From NCBI GenBank assembly GCA_032718475.1, contig JAUCBJ010001662.1:1-45940 (forward strand): DNA of 45,940 nucleotides, written 5' to 3'. Both the position numbers and the translations under genes were made by a program. Positions 29,419 through 39,167 of the stretch are shown here, one piece after another (positions within the stretch are counted from its first letter, which is position 1; each line of letters opens with the position of its first letter). This DNA is from Nemertoderma westbladi. Lineage: Eukaryota; Xenacoelomorpha; Nemertodermatida; Nemertodermatidae. The notes beneath the pieces were generated by a model. The model was not told the DNA's origin and did not search any database. It was given only the letters and a program-made list of their open reading frames with translations.

Positions 29419-31301
29419 CCCTATTCAACCTGGGCTAATCTATCCGAGATTCAACCTGGGTGTTGGCGTTTTCTGCCAACAATTTTGAATACATTTTGAA
29501 TGAGGTAGAAATGTTCAAAATTAGTTGCGTTTTCGCATGGAAACAGACACATATATGGAGCATATAGTGGATTTTAAATTAATGTAAAATATTATGGCTA
29601 ACTATCCAATATTTAAATAATTAATTAGAGTGCACCATTCAAAAATATATCATATAGTTTCAATGGAAAGAGTTGCTATTTGCCTATCTTTACCAAATTA
29701 CTCCCTCCTCCTACCTTGTATGAGATGTTGGGTTTAGTGTTTCATATTATAGTCTAGTAAAGGACAGATGGCTGGGGGCTATTCTGTACACTACTACAAA
29801 GATTGGTAAATAATTGGAATAAAATGGTCAGACAATATTAGCTTGTCTGCATGCTGCAACAGCAACCTGGGAAGCCAACCTAATTTGCCATTTTGCTTGA
29901 GGCAGTTTCAGACTCCTGGTGACTTAATTCAATACATCCTTAGATGATAACTTGGCTGCAGATCTCAACCCAGTTTTCTATCCAGCTGTGTTTTAGGTAT
30001 CCCAATTCCAGCATGAGGTAAACAAACACAATGCCTTATCTACCTTCACTTGTAATTTAATTCAATTCAATAATATCTGTCTGGCAGGTAAAACTGGTTG
30101 AATAGTTTGGTATTTGATTGGGTGCCAAGGCTAAAGCATTGTCCAACCAGAATCACATTAAGGGGGGGGTATACCCCCCCATGAACCTTTTTTTAAAATG
30201 GCTGTCAATTACTGTTAAATGATAATATTGCTATTTTGTCATGGTCAACCACTGTATGGAAGGCCAAATAGCCTTTATAGTAAAATTTGAAAATTTGTAG
30301 CCTCCCCCTAGCGGCTGGCGGCGGAATTAAAGATTTCACTAAAATTGCTACTAGTCCCTCAATTTTGGTCCAAATTTCTTGAAACCAACTTTTTTGGACT
30401 CAGCGTGATCGACTCTACAAAAGTTATCTTATAGAATTTTTAATTAGCCAATTTTATTTTAATTAATTAATTTAATTAATTAATTATCATATTTTTAATT
30501 AAAAATGGCTAATTAGAAAAAATTTTAATATTTATCAAAATTCCATAAGATAACTTTTAAAGAGCTTCCTAAGCTCGTTCGAATGAGCCATAAACGAAGA
30601 AAATTGGTTGAAAAATGACGGAGGAGTAGTAATTTGAAAATGAAAAATGTCATTCCGAGAAAATGCCCTTCAAAGTTTAAACCGTCCCGCCAAAATTGGC
30701 TGTCTGTGTTCTGGTTGGTTAATTATTTCTGGCACGAAGGATGCACACCAACAAGCTAAAATGTTCGTTACTTGGGTTTTCGGGGTCGCTGATTTCATTT
30801 CCGATGTCAGTTTTAATTTTTGGTAGAATCTAGTCTATTTGTCAGTCTGTCGGTCTTCTGTCTTTCTTACAATTTGACGGACAGACCGTCATACGGAAAA
30901 ACAGTGATAACTCGAGAACTGAAAGAGGTCTCACTAAGCGGTTTTCAGATTTGTAATCCTCATTAAATTCTGCTCTAGGTGAAATATAGAAACAATAATT
31001 TGAAAATTTTACCTTAGGGGGGGTATACCCCCCCCCCCCCCTTAATTAAGAAGTTAGGAATATTGTGACAGCACCAAGAATTATTTTAGTAAATTTGGAT
31101 AAAATTCTCGACTTCCCTTTGACAAAATCTCATTTGCAAAAAAACTAAAAATCGCACAAAAAAATAAATGACACTACGAGATTCACCAGTAAATTTTAGG
31201 AAAAGTCAACAATTTTCAAGTGCATAGCCCTTAAATATATTCTCAAATTCACAGCATTATATTATAATGGCGGAAAACGCCAACACCCAGGTTGGATAGG
31301 G
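29419..31301. mobile_element. piggyBac-like non-autonomous element (1,883 bp)
   Basis: Flanked by TTAA on both sides (29415-29418 and 31302-31305). The left end CCCTATTCAACCTGGG is matched by the inverted right end CCCTATCCAACCTGGG, and both are followed (left after a 25-bp insertion) by TGTTGGCGTTTTCYGCC. No transposase frame is present. The interior contains a second copy of the dispersed repeat (30160-30640) and two G-run/TATA/C-run palindromes (about 30164-30181 and 31016-31041). TTAA target choice and CCY termini are piggyBac hallmarks. Confidence 0.82.
30160..30640. repeat. Dispersed non-coding repeat, copy 2
   Basis: The counterpart of 15237-15660: starts TTAAGGGGGGGGTATACCCC, then CCCCTAGCGGC, GGCGGAATTAAAG, CTAGTCCCTC, GAAACCAAC and an AATTAATTAATT tract within a larger TTTTTAATTA inverted pair (about 30440-30510). 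It sits inside the piggyBac-like element. Confidence 0.75.
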
Positions 31302-31305
31302 TTAA

Positions 31306-32267
31306 AGTATCCGACCAATCAGAGAACGATATTAAACAGCACCAAGCACCACCTATGTGTAGTTCAACCACTACACCTTATAATGTCACAGTACTGCAGT
31401 ATGAACAGAGATTGCATATAAATATTAACTACGGTCAGCAATCACTTTCCACTAAACAACTAGAGTTTCATTAAGTAAGAGAGAGGCAAAATAGATATTG
31501 TAAAATCAACTCATTACCAACCGCACAAAACGGGCTTCCCTTTCAACTAAATATGGATTTAAACGCAACCCAAATAAACAGAAATAAACAAAACAAAAAT
31601 AAGCCCTAACAATATTCCCCCCTTACGTTTCTTTACAGGGCCACAGATACAGTACCTAATAATTAAATATAACTTATTAATTAGTTAAACGTGCTTCATG
31701 AAATAAAGCCCAATCAAGCAACCATCAATCTTTTTAAGCACTATAATACCTTTAAATTTTCTATACGGGACCATAATATACAGTATGTTAATAATGATAA
31801 TTATTATGCCTTAAGCTCCTTTCCAGCACCACAAGATATTATTTTCTCGAACTACATTAAATCTTATGTTTCTTAACATGACCACAATATACAGTATGTT
31901 AATAAATTCACATATAAATTGTTAATTAATTACCTAAACGAACCTTTAAACAGAATTAAACGTGTCGAGTTTCAAAACGTTCATTAATATAAACGTATAT
32001 TAATATTATAATGAAAATTACCGTATTTACTACCAAATATAGATGTCGCGACTACATCAAATAAAGGCGTAACAAGACCACCTAAAAGCCTCCTCATATA
32101 AATTATCCATTTAGTTTATTACATTAAATTGCACTTCACCGGCCGGGTTGATAAGGGCTATGTAATATTATATATCAAATAAATAAATAAGTAAGTTTTG
32201 ATTATTCCCCCCCCCCCCCCCTTCCCTGTTTTTAACCCATCTATATCATCTAAACAATTAATTGAGC
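31306..32267. other. AT-rich stretch with three degenerate direct repeats
   Basis: A motif RCCACAATATACAGTATGTTAATAA (in shorter matching parts) recurs near 31640, 31770 and 31882, spaced 131 and 111 bp. A C-run lies at 32207-32221. It may be the decayed 3' flank of the Penelope element. No gene seen; frames 31292-31474 and 31691-31876 lack domains. Confidence 0.45.
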
Positions 32268-32718
32268 TTACACTGCAGGTTTCACGGCATTCCAAGGAGG
32301 ATTGAAACGATGGATATAGTTCGCTTCCGCGTGAATCCTGGTGTTGTCATCCCTAAAACTACGGAACCCTGTAACTCGTAGGTTCGAAATGGGGCACTCT
32401 AAAAAATGCTCTACCAAAATGTATTCCGGGATATCATAGACATCCGGGTCTACCTCTTTCCTAAAACTTCTCAGGTTTGACCTATGTTTAGACACCTCTC
32501 CCTTAATGCTTGTTCAGTTTGACCAATATAAAAGAGACCCTTATGTTGCACACATGTTAATAAATATAAAACATTTACCGATAAACAATTAAATGAACCT
32601 ACAATCTTATCACCCCAAGGTGTCCTCCTCATATCGCACATGGAGACACAAGTTAGACAATGGGGTTTCCCGTATGGTTTATTACCCAGAACACCTTCTG
32701 AGACTCGCTTCCGGACTA
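32268..32718 (-). pseudogene. Penelope-like GIY-YIG endonuclease domain
   Basis: On the minus strand after the SINE comes KPHCLTCVSMC, a Cys pair that precedes the endonuclease in these elements, then NVLYLLTC (the GIY equivalent) and GLFYIGQTEQALRER (the YIG strand and catalytic Arg region). A shift near 32490 moves the remainder to the next frame (KHRSNLRSF...VEHFLEC...). The endonuclease nicks the target to prime reverse transcription. Both pieces are recognisable but cannot be translated together. Confidence 0.8.
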
Positions 32719-32999
32719 AAGTAAAGTAAAGTAAATTTGCTTCAGCCGCTAGGCCAGGGATTACGCACAAAGTCTTACGACTTATTTCCAGTGCGGTCCC
32801 CCCAGGACTTTACTCCCCAGAGGAAACTCCAGTTCTCATTTAGCTACCACTTAAGGATGCAAGGCAGAGATGTGCCCTGGCTGGTCCCTTTAAAGCATTC
32901 GTGCCGAATCGAAAACTGCCCTGGCCCATGTGAGGATCGAACCCACCTACGGGAGATGTGAATTCAATGCGACCACTACACCAAGGTGGAACCTCTGGA
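32719..32999 (-). mobile_element. tRNA-derived SINE inserted in the Penelope element
   Basis: On the minus strand: box A-like TTGGTGTAGTGG, box B-like GGGTTCGATCC at tRNA spacing, a body of about 200 bp, and a (TTTAC)n tail. It is flanked by TAGTCC on both sides (plus-strand GGACTA at 32713-32718 and 33000-33005). Removing it makes the Penelope coding frame continuous across the site, which confirms the boundaries. Confidence 0.82.
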
Positions 33000-33005
33000 G
33001 GACTA

Positions 33006-34013
33006 GGAAATTTCCTAAGTTTTTTCCCGGTGACGTTGCCATGGTAACGCGTATACCTTCCCCCTCCATCCGACGTCTGAAACTCCTCATCACGGGTCTC
33101 ACTACATCGGTAAACCGGCTGTCTAACGGGAAGAAAACTTCAACTATGTCCCCCGCACGTTTCACTACTCCTCCTCGAACTCTGGGAACCGTTCCGAAAA
33201 TCCATTCCCTCAACCACTCCAACACGTTAACTGGATATCCCGGAACCCAACAGTCGGTCTAGTATCAATCCCTAGCTTTCTCATATTCCAGTCCAAAACG
33301 TGCGAAACATTGCAACTTACCCTTCACGATAGCATCCAACATCTTCTTGCTATGGAAGCTGTTGTATGGGATCGGGAGTTTCCAGGACAACGGTTTAAAG
33401 TACACGGCCGATCCTAAACTTCCTTCTTCCGTTCTGTATATGTCCAAATCTAGAAAAACCGAGCGAGAGTTCGAAAATTCAAAGGTGAATTGAATTCCCG
33501 TAGTACCGAATACCTCCTGACATCCCTCATTATATTTATCTTTAATTCGTGTCTTCTCCTCCTCCGTTAAACTCTTCGAAAAGATTCGTCCACGAACGTA
33601 TGGAAATATATGGCGCTGAACTGAGTAACCAAACCCATGTGGGTGTGGATTCTGTCTACCGTTAACACAGCAATCAATTTCCTGGCTGGACCCCCAATGC
33701 CCAAACCCTTTATTAGAACGTAGAAAGTTCCCTCGTGTTTGAAATATGTGTGTTCAATTACGTATTTCAGGAGTAAAACAATCTGTTGACAATGATATCC
33801 CGTGCTTTCTAAAATATCATCGTTCTTAGCTACTACCATACCGATCGCCGCGACCGCAAGGTCGTGCGAGATTGAAGGGTACATGTCCTTTACGTCCAAT
33901 GCCATAAACGTGATCTCCCTCCACTGCCCGACGGGTAACTCCTTCCGAGCGGAGTGTGAATCCTTCACAAAATGTTCCATACATTCCAATAGTGGTTGTA
34001 CAGTACAGGCCAC
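33006..34013 (-). pseudogene. Penelope-like RT, C-terminal part
   Basis: The piece 34013-33567 has MALDVKDMYPSISHDL with the first catalytic Asp, GTFYVLIKGLGIGGPA (a block usually containing G-x-x-M-G) and YFHTFVDE in place of the catalytic xVDD, so the second Asp has become Glu. The piece 33447-33265 continues with LDIYRTEEGSLGSAVYFKP and NSFHSKKMLDAIVKGKL. The piece 33225-33006 holds the RT thumb/linker (WLREWIFG ... SFRRRMEGE). At least two frameshifts separate these pieces. The FVDE change suggests an inactive copy even aside from the breaks. Confidence 0.8.
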
Positions 34014-34706
34014 CAGAAAAAGCAGATTTCATCCAATGTGATCACATGTGAACACATTTGTTCAAGTCATCTGATTGGCAGGTTATGGCGAATTATCTTC
34101 TAGATCACACGCAGCAGGAGACTAACTTGCTGGGACCGACAAAGGCTTTGTGTGCGGTGCGCCTGTATGTCTGATATCAGGTAGATGAGAGAGCCCCCAG
34201 GGCGTAACATTGCGGACATGGGCTGTATTGGTAGAGAGAGAACTACATACAAGACCACATGGAGGTTCATAGAGTGTATGGGAGTGGATGGGTATATGGA
34301 TGGAGGAGCCTAAACCATTGCATAATTAATTTAGTGCAGGGAGATGTCGCGCCATTAGTCTGACACCGAGAAGGCACACAGAAACACCAGAAGATGGCTT
34401 AACATCACTAACTATAGGCCTGCCTCCTAGACACTATTAACCGCACACTATAAAGGTAAACAATATCCTTATCGCATTTCCAGCTGCAGTGGGTGACAGT
34501 TAGCGGCAAACTACAGATAGTTTCCAGTGTTTCAAAAGTATTCAATTGTATCCTTTGGCGAAAAAATTTTGGTTGTTGCCAATTCAATTATGTTCAATTA
34601 TGTTCAATTGTCCCGTTCAACAACATTACACTACACTGGTACACATTTGATAAAATGTGTTCACAATTGTACAAATCTGCGTTTTCTGGTGGCCTGTACT
34701 GTATGA
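33997..34706. other. Insert bounded by an inverted duplication of Penelope coding sequence
   Basis: Plus 33999-34065 repeats, inverted, 34640-34704: CAGTACAGGCCACCAGAAAA, CAGATTT and TGTGAACACATTT are shared in the same order. In the 34.6-kb copy it encodes RT sequence (IIQYRPPENADLY), so the 34.0-kb copy is a flipped duplicate. The roughly 570 bp between them carry no recognisable gene. Confidence 0.65.
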
Positions 34707-35237
34707 TTTTATTCAATAACTTAGCGACTTTCTCCATTAGCGTCCCTGTCTTAGATATAATCAGTCTCGCTTTTGGTGCTTTCACGCCCCCCCCCCCCCC
34801 CCCCCCCCCCAGTTTATCCATTCTTCCTCCCCCTCAGCTCGAAACTTACTGGTGGGGTTGTGCGTCAACCTCTTGTAAGTCGACTGATCCTCCAAAATCC
34901 TCCGAAGTTCCCTCTCTTTAACTCTCCTGTCGACGAGAATGACATTACCCGTTTTGTCTCCCTTCACTATTGCGATATCTTTATCCCTCCTTAGTGTATG
35001 GATAAGTTTAATCTGTTCCGGTAGAAGATTAGGTTTCACTCGATCAACTCTCTTTCATTCCGTCGACTCATCCAAAGACCCATGTAGTGCGCGTATGAGA
35101 TCCTCCACATTCTTGTTGAGACTCTTTGGAGAAACATATCTATGTTTGAATGGTATCCATAGCGGTTCATACCGAAGTTTCGCCCTCTCATTGGGTGTCG
35201 CCGGTTCACCGTTTAAACTCATCCCCATATAATCCAT
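34594..35237 (-). pseudogene. Penelope-like N-terminal region and start of RT
   Basis: 35237-35055 encodes RAKLRYEPLWIPFKHRYVSP; 35039-34782 encodes DKDIAIVKGDKTGNVILVDR and EDQSTYKRLTHNPTSKF, the characteristic N-terminal block of Penelope RTs (DKG..VV.D.. and Y..L..DPT). Then a C24 run (34787-34810) reads as poly-Gly and shifts the frame to APKARLIISKTGTLMEKVAK (34821-34594). Confidence 0.78.
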
Positions 35238-35298
35238 TTGTTGGATCGAGGTGAACCCATCGGTTTCCCCTATGAATAATCATTGATTATTAGAAGAT

Positions 35299-36658
35299 TC
35301 ATTCTGATATTGGATCTGGAACTTCTAATGTCAGTAGTTGAGGAGGTGGTGTTGGCTCAATTGGCCATGATGATTCAGGTTCATATATGAATTCTGGACC
35401 ATTTAGGTAGAGAGAATTAGACTGAAGGTTTATTAAACTACTCCCACAGGAAGGTACATCAGCGGGATTTAACTCTGAGGGTACAAAGGTCTCCATTGGT
35501 AGGTTTCAGTTATGTTATTTATTTCAGTCACCCTGTTTAATACAAAGAGATCTCGTTTAGATGGGCCTTTATGAATCCATCCAAGTGCACACATAGAGTC
35601 ACCCACACACATATCCCAACCTTTGCCGTATTTCCATGAATTCTGGAGTATTAATCGGGATTGTATTGTCCAAGGGCACAGAAGACCATTAGGATCATAG
35701 ATCTGACCCTGCGATATCAGTAGTTCTCGACGAGTGAACAGAATTGGAATTGATACATTGGAAGTGTCTATATAAATCTCATCACTATCAATATTCCATG
35801 GAACTAAAGAAATCTTGGAAGGTTTTAAGACTTGACGAAGGTTCATACCAGCTAAACTAAAGATACTTATTGCTGATTGTAAAAACTCTATTGCTCTTTG
35901 TTTATTGGAATTACTATGTATCACATCATCACAATATAGTGATTTTAAAAGCTCTACAACGAATGCTGGAGGAGCTGTTGCAGTAGCATGGAACTGCACT
36001 GCACGGTTGAATTAAGAAGGAATGAGCTAGATGATACTCCGAAAGGAGTTCTCTTAAACTGATATGAAACATTATTCCATATAAACTTTACCTATTTTCG
36101 ATCGTCTGGGTGAAGTTCGATTTGATGGTAGGCAGCTTCTATGTCAGCTACAACTACATGTTTATAAAGACGAAAACCTAGAAATACATCAACAAGTGAT
36201 GCAAGAAGGTTCGGACCAGGATCTAGGCAGGAATTAAGACTGACTCCTGAAGTATCTTTAGCAGATCCATTAAAAACCACACGATATTTATTGGATATTT
36301 TCACTAAATGATTTGGAAGAAAAAAACCAATGTTATAGGAAGTTGTCACAGGCTCAATTATGTCATCAGCAAGGAGCTTTAACATTTTGGATGTATAGAC
36401 ATCATTTTCCTCAGAGTTTAGTTTTGAAGTAAAATGCTTCTGTTGAGCAAAGATGCGATTGTAATTGGAAACAGGATGCTGTAAACCCTTGAATGGTAAC
36501 CGAACTCTATAATGAGGTGGACAATCCTCTGAAACTGTAGGAGTTGGATATTGAATATGGTCAACTTCATGTTTTCGTATACCAACAGTTTCCAAATCCC
36601 AAAGTTGGGTAATATCCAGAGGTTCAGTTAAAAAGAGTGAAGGTGATACTTCATCCAC
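35299..36658 (-). pseudogene. Second BEL/Pao element: RT-RNase H fragment
   Basis: On the minus strand 36658-36092 reads ITQLWDLETVGI, NKYRVVFNGSAKDTSG and VVADIEAAYHQIELH (catalytic Asp). A short shifted bridge contains TPFGVSSSSFLLN. Then 35999-35469 has LYCDDVIHS (active-site box) and a connection domain with YDPNGLLCPW. RNase H is internally deleted: the frame jumps from NSWKYGKGWDM to CVGDSMCALGWI. 35496-35299 ends with VPSELNPADVPSCG and a GPEF element. Protein similarity to the 22-29 kb element is clear, but it is a different lineage. No LTR was found next to it. Confidence 0.8.
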
Positions 36659-37389
36659 TATACTACTTTGAGCTTATTTGCTACAATATCAATTTTTCCC
36701 CTGATTCTCTTGCTTTTTTCCATCCTCTTCACTTTGAATTGCCTGTTCCTTTCTTATCGCTGGATGTGTATCAGGTTAGATATAGACATTGGCAGTTTCG
36801 GGTGTATTTGCCAGATCCGCCCATTTTTCTAGGACTTGACTTCTCTCGCATCTCCGTCTAGAGACAAAACTGACGTAAGATCGCACAATGTTGTGGTTTA
36901 CCTTTACCAGCACCCTAATCATTCATTTTCTTAGATTTCTTCTGTAGTAACTTGATCTCTTCTCTGGTAACTCTCCAAGCATGTGCACATATGAAATCGC
37001 ATTCATCACTTCCACATCGGAGCATAAACTCAGCAGTAGAGCGTCAATGTTGCTGTCCTCACATAACTACCCTGCATGAAATCATCCTGCTCGGGAATGC
37101 CATGAATAATTCGTTGCTTACTGCAGCATTCAATGTCCATGATGTCGAGTAATCGTTTGTGATTTTCAACTGTTTACCTCATATAAGCAATATCATAGGT
37201 TTAACACCACGCGTTGGAGTTTTTAATTTTCCTGCTGAAGCAAGTCGATTTCAGATATACGACCCTTAACTTAATCTACATCATGTTTTATTTTCCGGAT
37301 ATCATTTATTAAAGCCACAATTTGATCCTTCGGATCAGAAGGGATGGTGTCTAAGGGAGGAGTTTTTGGTCTATAGTATAACTATCAAA
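36659..37389. other. Stretch without a recognised gene
   Basis: Intermediate composition. It may contain decayed upstream sequence of the BEL/Pao fragment, but no protease or gag motif could be read. Frames 36637-36861 and 36952-37152 have no domains. Confidence 0.4.
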
Positions 37390-37394
37390 TTAGG

Positions 37395-37950
37395 CGCTGC
37401 ACCTATACGAACCTTCATGTTGGCTCCAGAATATAATTCTGGAAGCCCCACTGCTTGCAGCACTATAAATGTATGTAGCACTCCTACGTACCTTTATGTT
37501 GGTTAGTATTACTACTATACTACAATAATCGGCCTGCTGCATTGAAGATGAACATTGAGATGCTATCCTGGCAACAAAATATTTTTGCCACCACCATGCA
37601 ATCCACAATTGACATGCCCCAATAAAGTGTGCATTAAGAATGCTATGTCGGTTGTTTATGTTGGTTCGCTACAATTTTATTCTGGAAGGTGATGGCCCAA
37701 TGTTTGCAGCACTATTAATCTTCGCTGCACCCATATGTACCTTCATGTTGGCCCCAGAATATAATTCTGGAAGCCACAACGTTTGCAGCACTATTAACCT
37801 ACCCTGCACCCATACGTACCTTCATGTTGGCCCCATAATATAATTCTGGGAGCCCCAACGTTTGCAGCACTATTAATCTACGCTGCACCCATACGTACCT
37901 TGATGTTGGCCCCAGAATATAATTCTGGCAGCCCCAACGTTTGCAGCACT
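37395..37950. repeat. 79-bp tandem repeats containing a 17-bp palindrome and a splice donor
   Basis: ATGTTGGYYCC-like anchors occur at 37417 and 37496 and at 37658, 37745, 37824 and 37903, a 79-bp step broken by an unrelated 37510-37640 stretch. Units carry CCAGAATATAATTCTGG (perfect inverted repeat) and, on the minus strand, CATGAAG|GTACGTATGG, a donor-like sequence. The repeat unit is the end of the candidate exon 37899-38032 plus the start of its intron. Confidence 0.8.
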
Positions 37951-38032
37951 GTTAATGTACACGGCATCCACAGTTATAGTACAACTCGTTGCTCCATTGA
38001 TTTCAGGGTCTATTGGATACGAATGGATTTCC
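37899..38032 (-). CDS. Candidate exon, unknown extracellular-type peptide
   Basis: On the minus strand, an acceptor-like TATCATTTAG precedes a 134-bp open stretch ending at a GTACGT donor. It would encode 44 full codons (EIHSYPIDPEINGATSC ... NVGAARIIFWGQHQ), starting phase 2 and ending phase 1. The phase-1 end is compatible with the LamG exon A acceptor 16 kb downstream on the same strand. No domain is recognised, the acceptor is pyrimidine-poor, and the adjoining tandem repeats could make the opening a by-product. Confidence 0.25.
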
Positions 38033-38059
38033 CTAAATGATAATAATACCAACATACAA

Positions 38060-39167
38060 ATATAGTTTAAAATTATAATATAATATAGTATAAACAGGAT
38101 TAAACCTTAGTAAACACAGTATGAAAATATTAATAATAATTAAATTGAAAATGTACCTAATAGATTGATCCTTTTTCGGATTTAAAATAGGTTATGTCAG
38201 TAAGTTTGTATAATTAACTAACTATTTAATTTGTGTTGTTGATTATTGTTGTGTTGCCGCATTATAACATACATTGGGTGTAGAGTGTAAGTGTAGTGTA
38301 ATCGGCTATTTACACTCCATTCTACACCGAGTGCAGGTGTTGGTGTAACTGGCTACACCAGTTGTCTCACGTTGTCTCACGTTGTGAGAGTGAGTGTATA
38401 TTGGTTTATAGGACTTACCAGGTAACCTATATTGGATTTATTTTGGGACTGTTGTAAGTGTTGGTGTGACTGGCTACACCAGTCCGAGTGTAACTCGAGA
38501 GTTGGGTGTAAGTGTTAACACTCGCTGTAAATGTAAAGTTCAGTGTTAAATTTGGGTGTAAGTGGATCGGGTGTAGAATTCCTGAAAGTTACACCGAAAT
38601 TTAACACTTAAAGTGTAAATCAAGGGGATTTACACTTTTTTTACCAGGGTGCAAAACATCAAATAATGGAAGTAACTCGCCACATTATTCAGCCACCGCA
38701 CATTTGCACTTAGTACATACACGCACACTACTTCTAGGTTTATGTTATTGTAGCTCATTTGGGACCATAATAGCTCACCTTCGGTCATTGTGCCTCAGAG
38801 TAGCTCGTTGTAAGTCATATGTTAGATCATTGTAGCGTAGCTCGTTTAGGTCATTTGAGATTTTAGTATACGTACTTCTTGAACGGGTTACCTGCTTTGT
38901 TTTACTTTCGGTTCCCACTACTGCAGTGTGTTTGTTGTAGGCACACAGTACTCTGCTTCCTGCAGTTACGGTGATTATATTACTATTGTACTTCCTCTTT
39001 TGTTGTACCAGCATGGAATACTAAATTAATTTAGTATTAGATGGTTCTGGTAAGGATCTAACTAGCCGCATAGGCATACTCTACCCATATATTTTCGTTT
39101 CACTACGAGGCATATACCGGTAGTTTGATTGTGTAATATTACAGTACTTAGGCCTGTGCCAACAACT
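38060..39167. other. Non-coding stretch with a GTGTAA-rich tract
   Basis: From about 38275 to 38640 the hexamer GTGTAA or its complement recurs many times, with nested palindromes: AAGTGTAAATC/GATTTACACTT around an AAGGG loop (about 38609-38635) and GTGTTAACACT (about 38513). It probably is a degenerate MITE or minisatellite. The rest (38650-39167) has no recognised gene. Confidence 0.5.

Larger units (their letters stand above)
32268..35237 (-). mobile_element. Penelope-like element with GIY-YIG endonuclease, interrupted and decayed
   Basis: Reading on the minus strand: N-terminal region (35237-34782), RT (34821-33265), linker (33225-33006) and zinc-finger plus GIY-YIG endonuclease (32770-32268). 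This RT-then-GIY-YIG order is diagnostic of Penelope-like elements. The element is split by a SINE (32719-32999), by an inverted duplication and foreign insert (about 33997-34706), by a 24-nt C-run in coding sequence (34787-34810) and by several frameshifts. The 5' side stops abruptly at a BEL/Pao fragment near 35290. Confidence 0.85.

Noticed and set aside
33035-33048. X-box-like GTTGCCATGGTAAC
   Set aside because: It lies in readable Penelope coding sequence (TMATSPG), so a coding origin is the simpler explanation.
32947-33262. Host genes in overlapping frames at 32.7-33.3 kb
   Set aside because: Explained by the Penelope RT linker on the minus strand and by the tRNA-derived SINE.
37390-37608. 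Minus-strand 72-codon ORF
   Set aside because: It reads across the 79-bp repeat and the unrelated spacer, with no domain or splice support.
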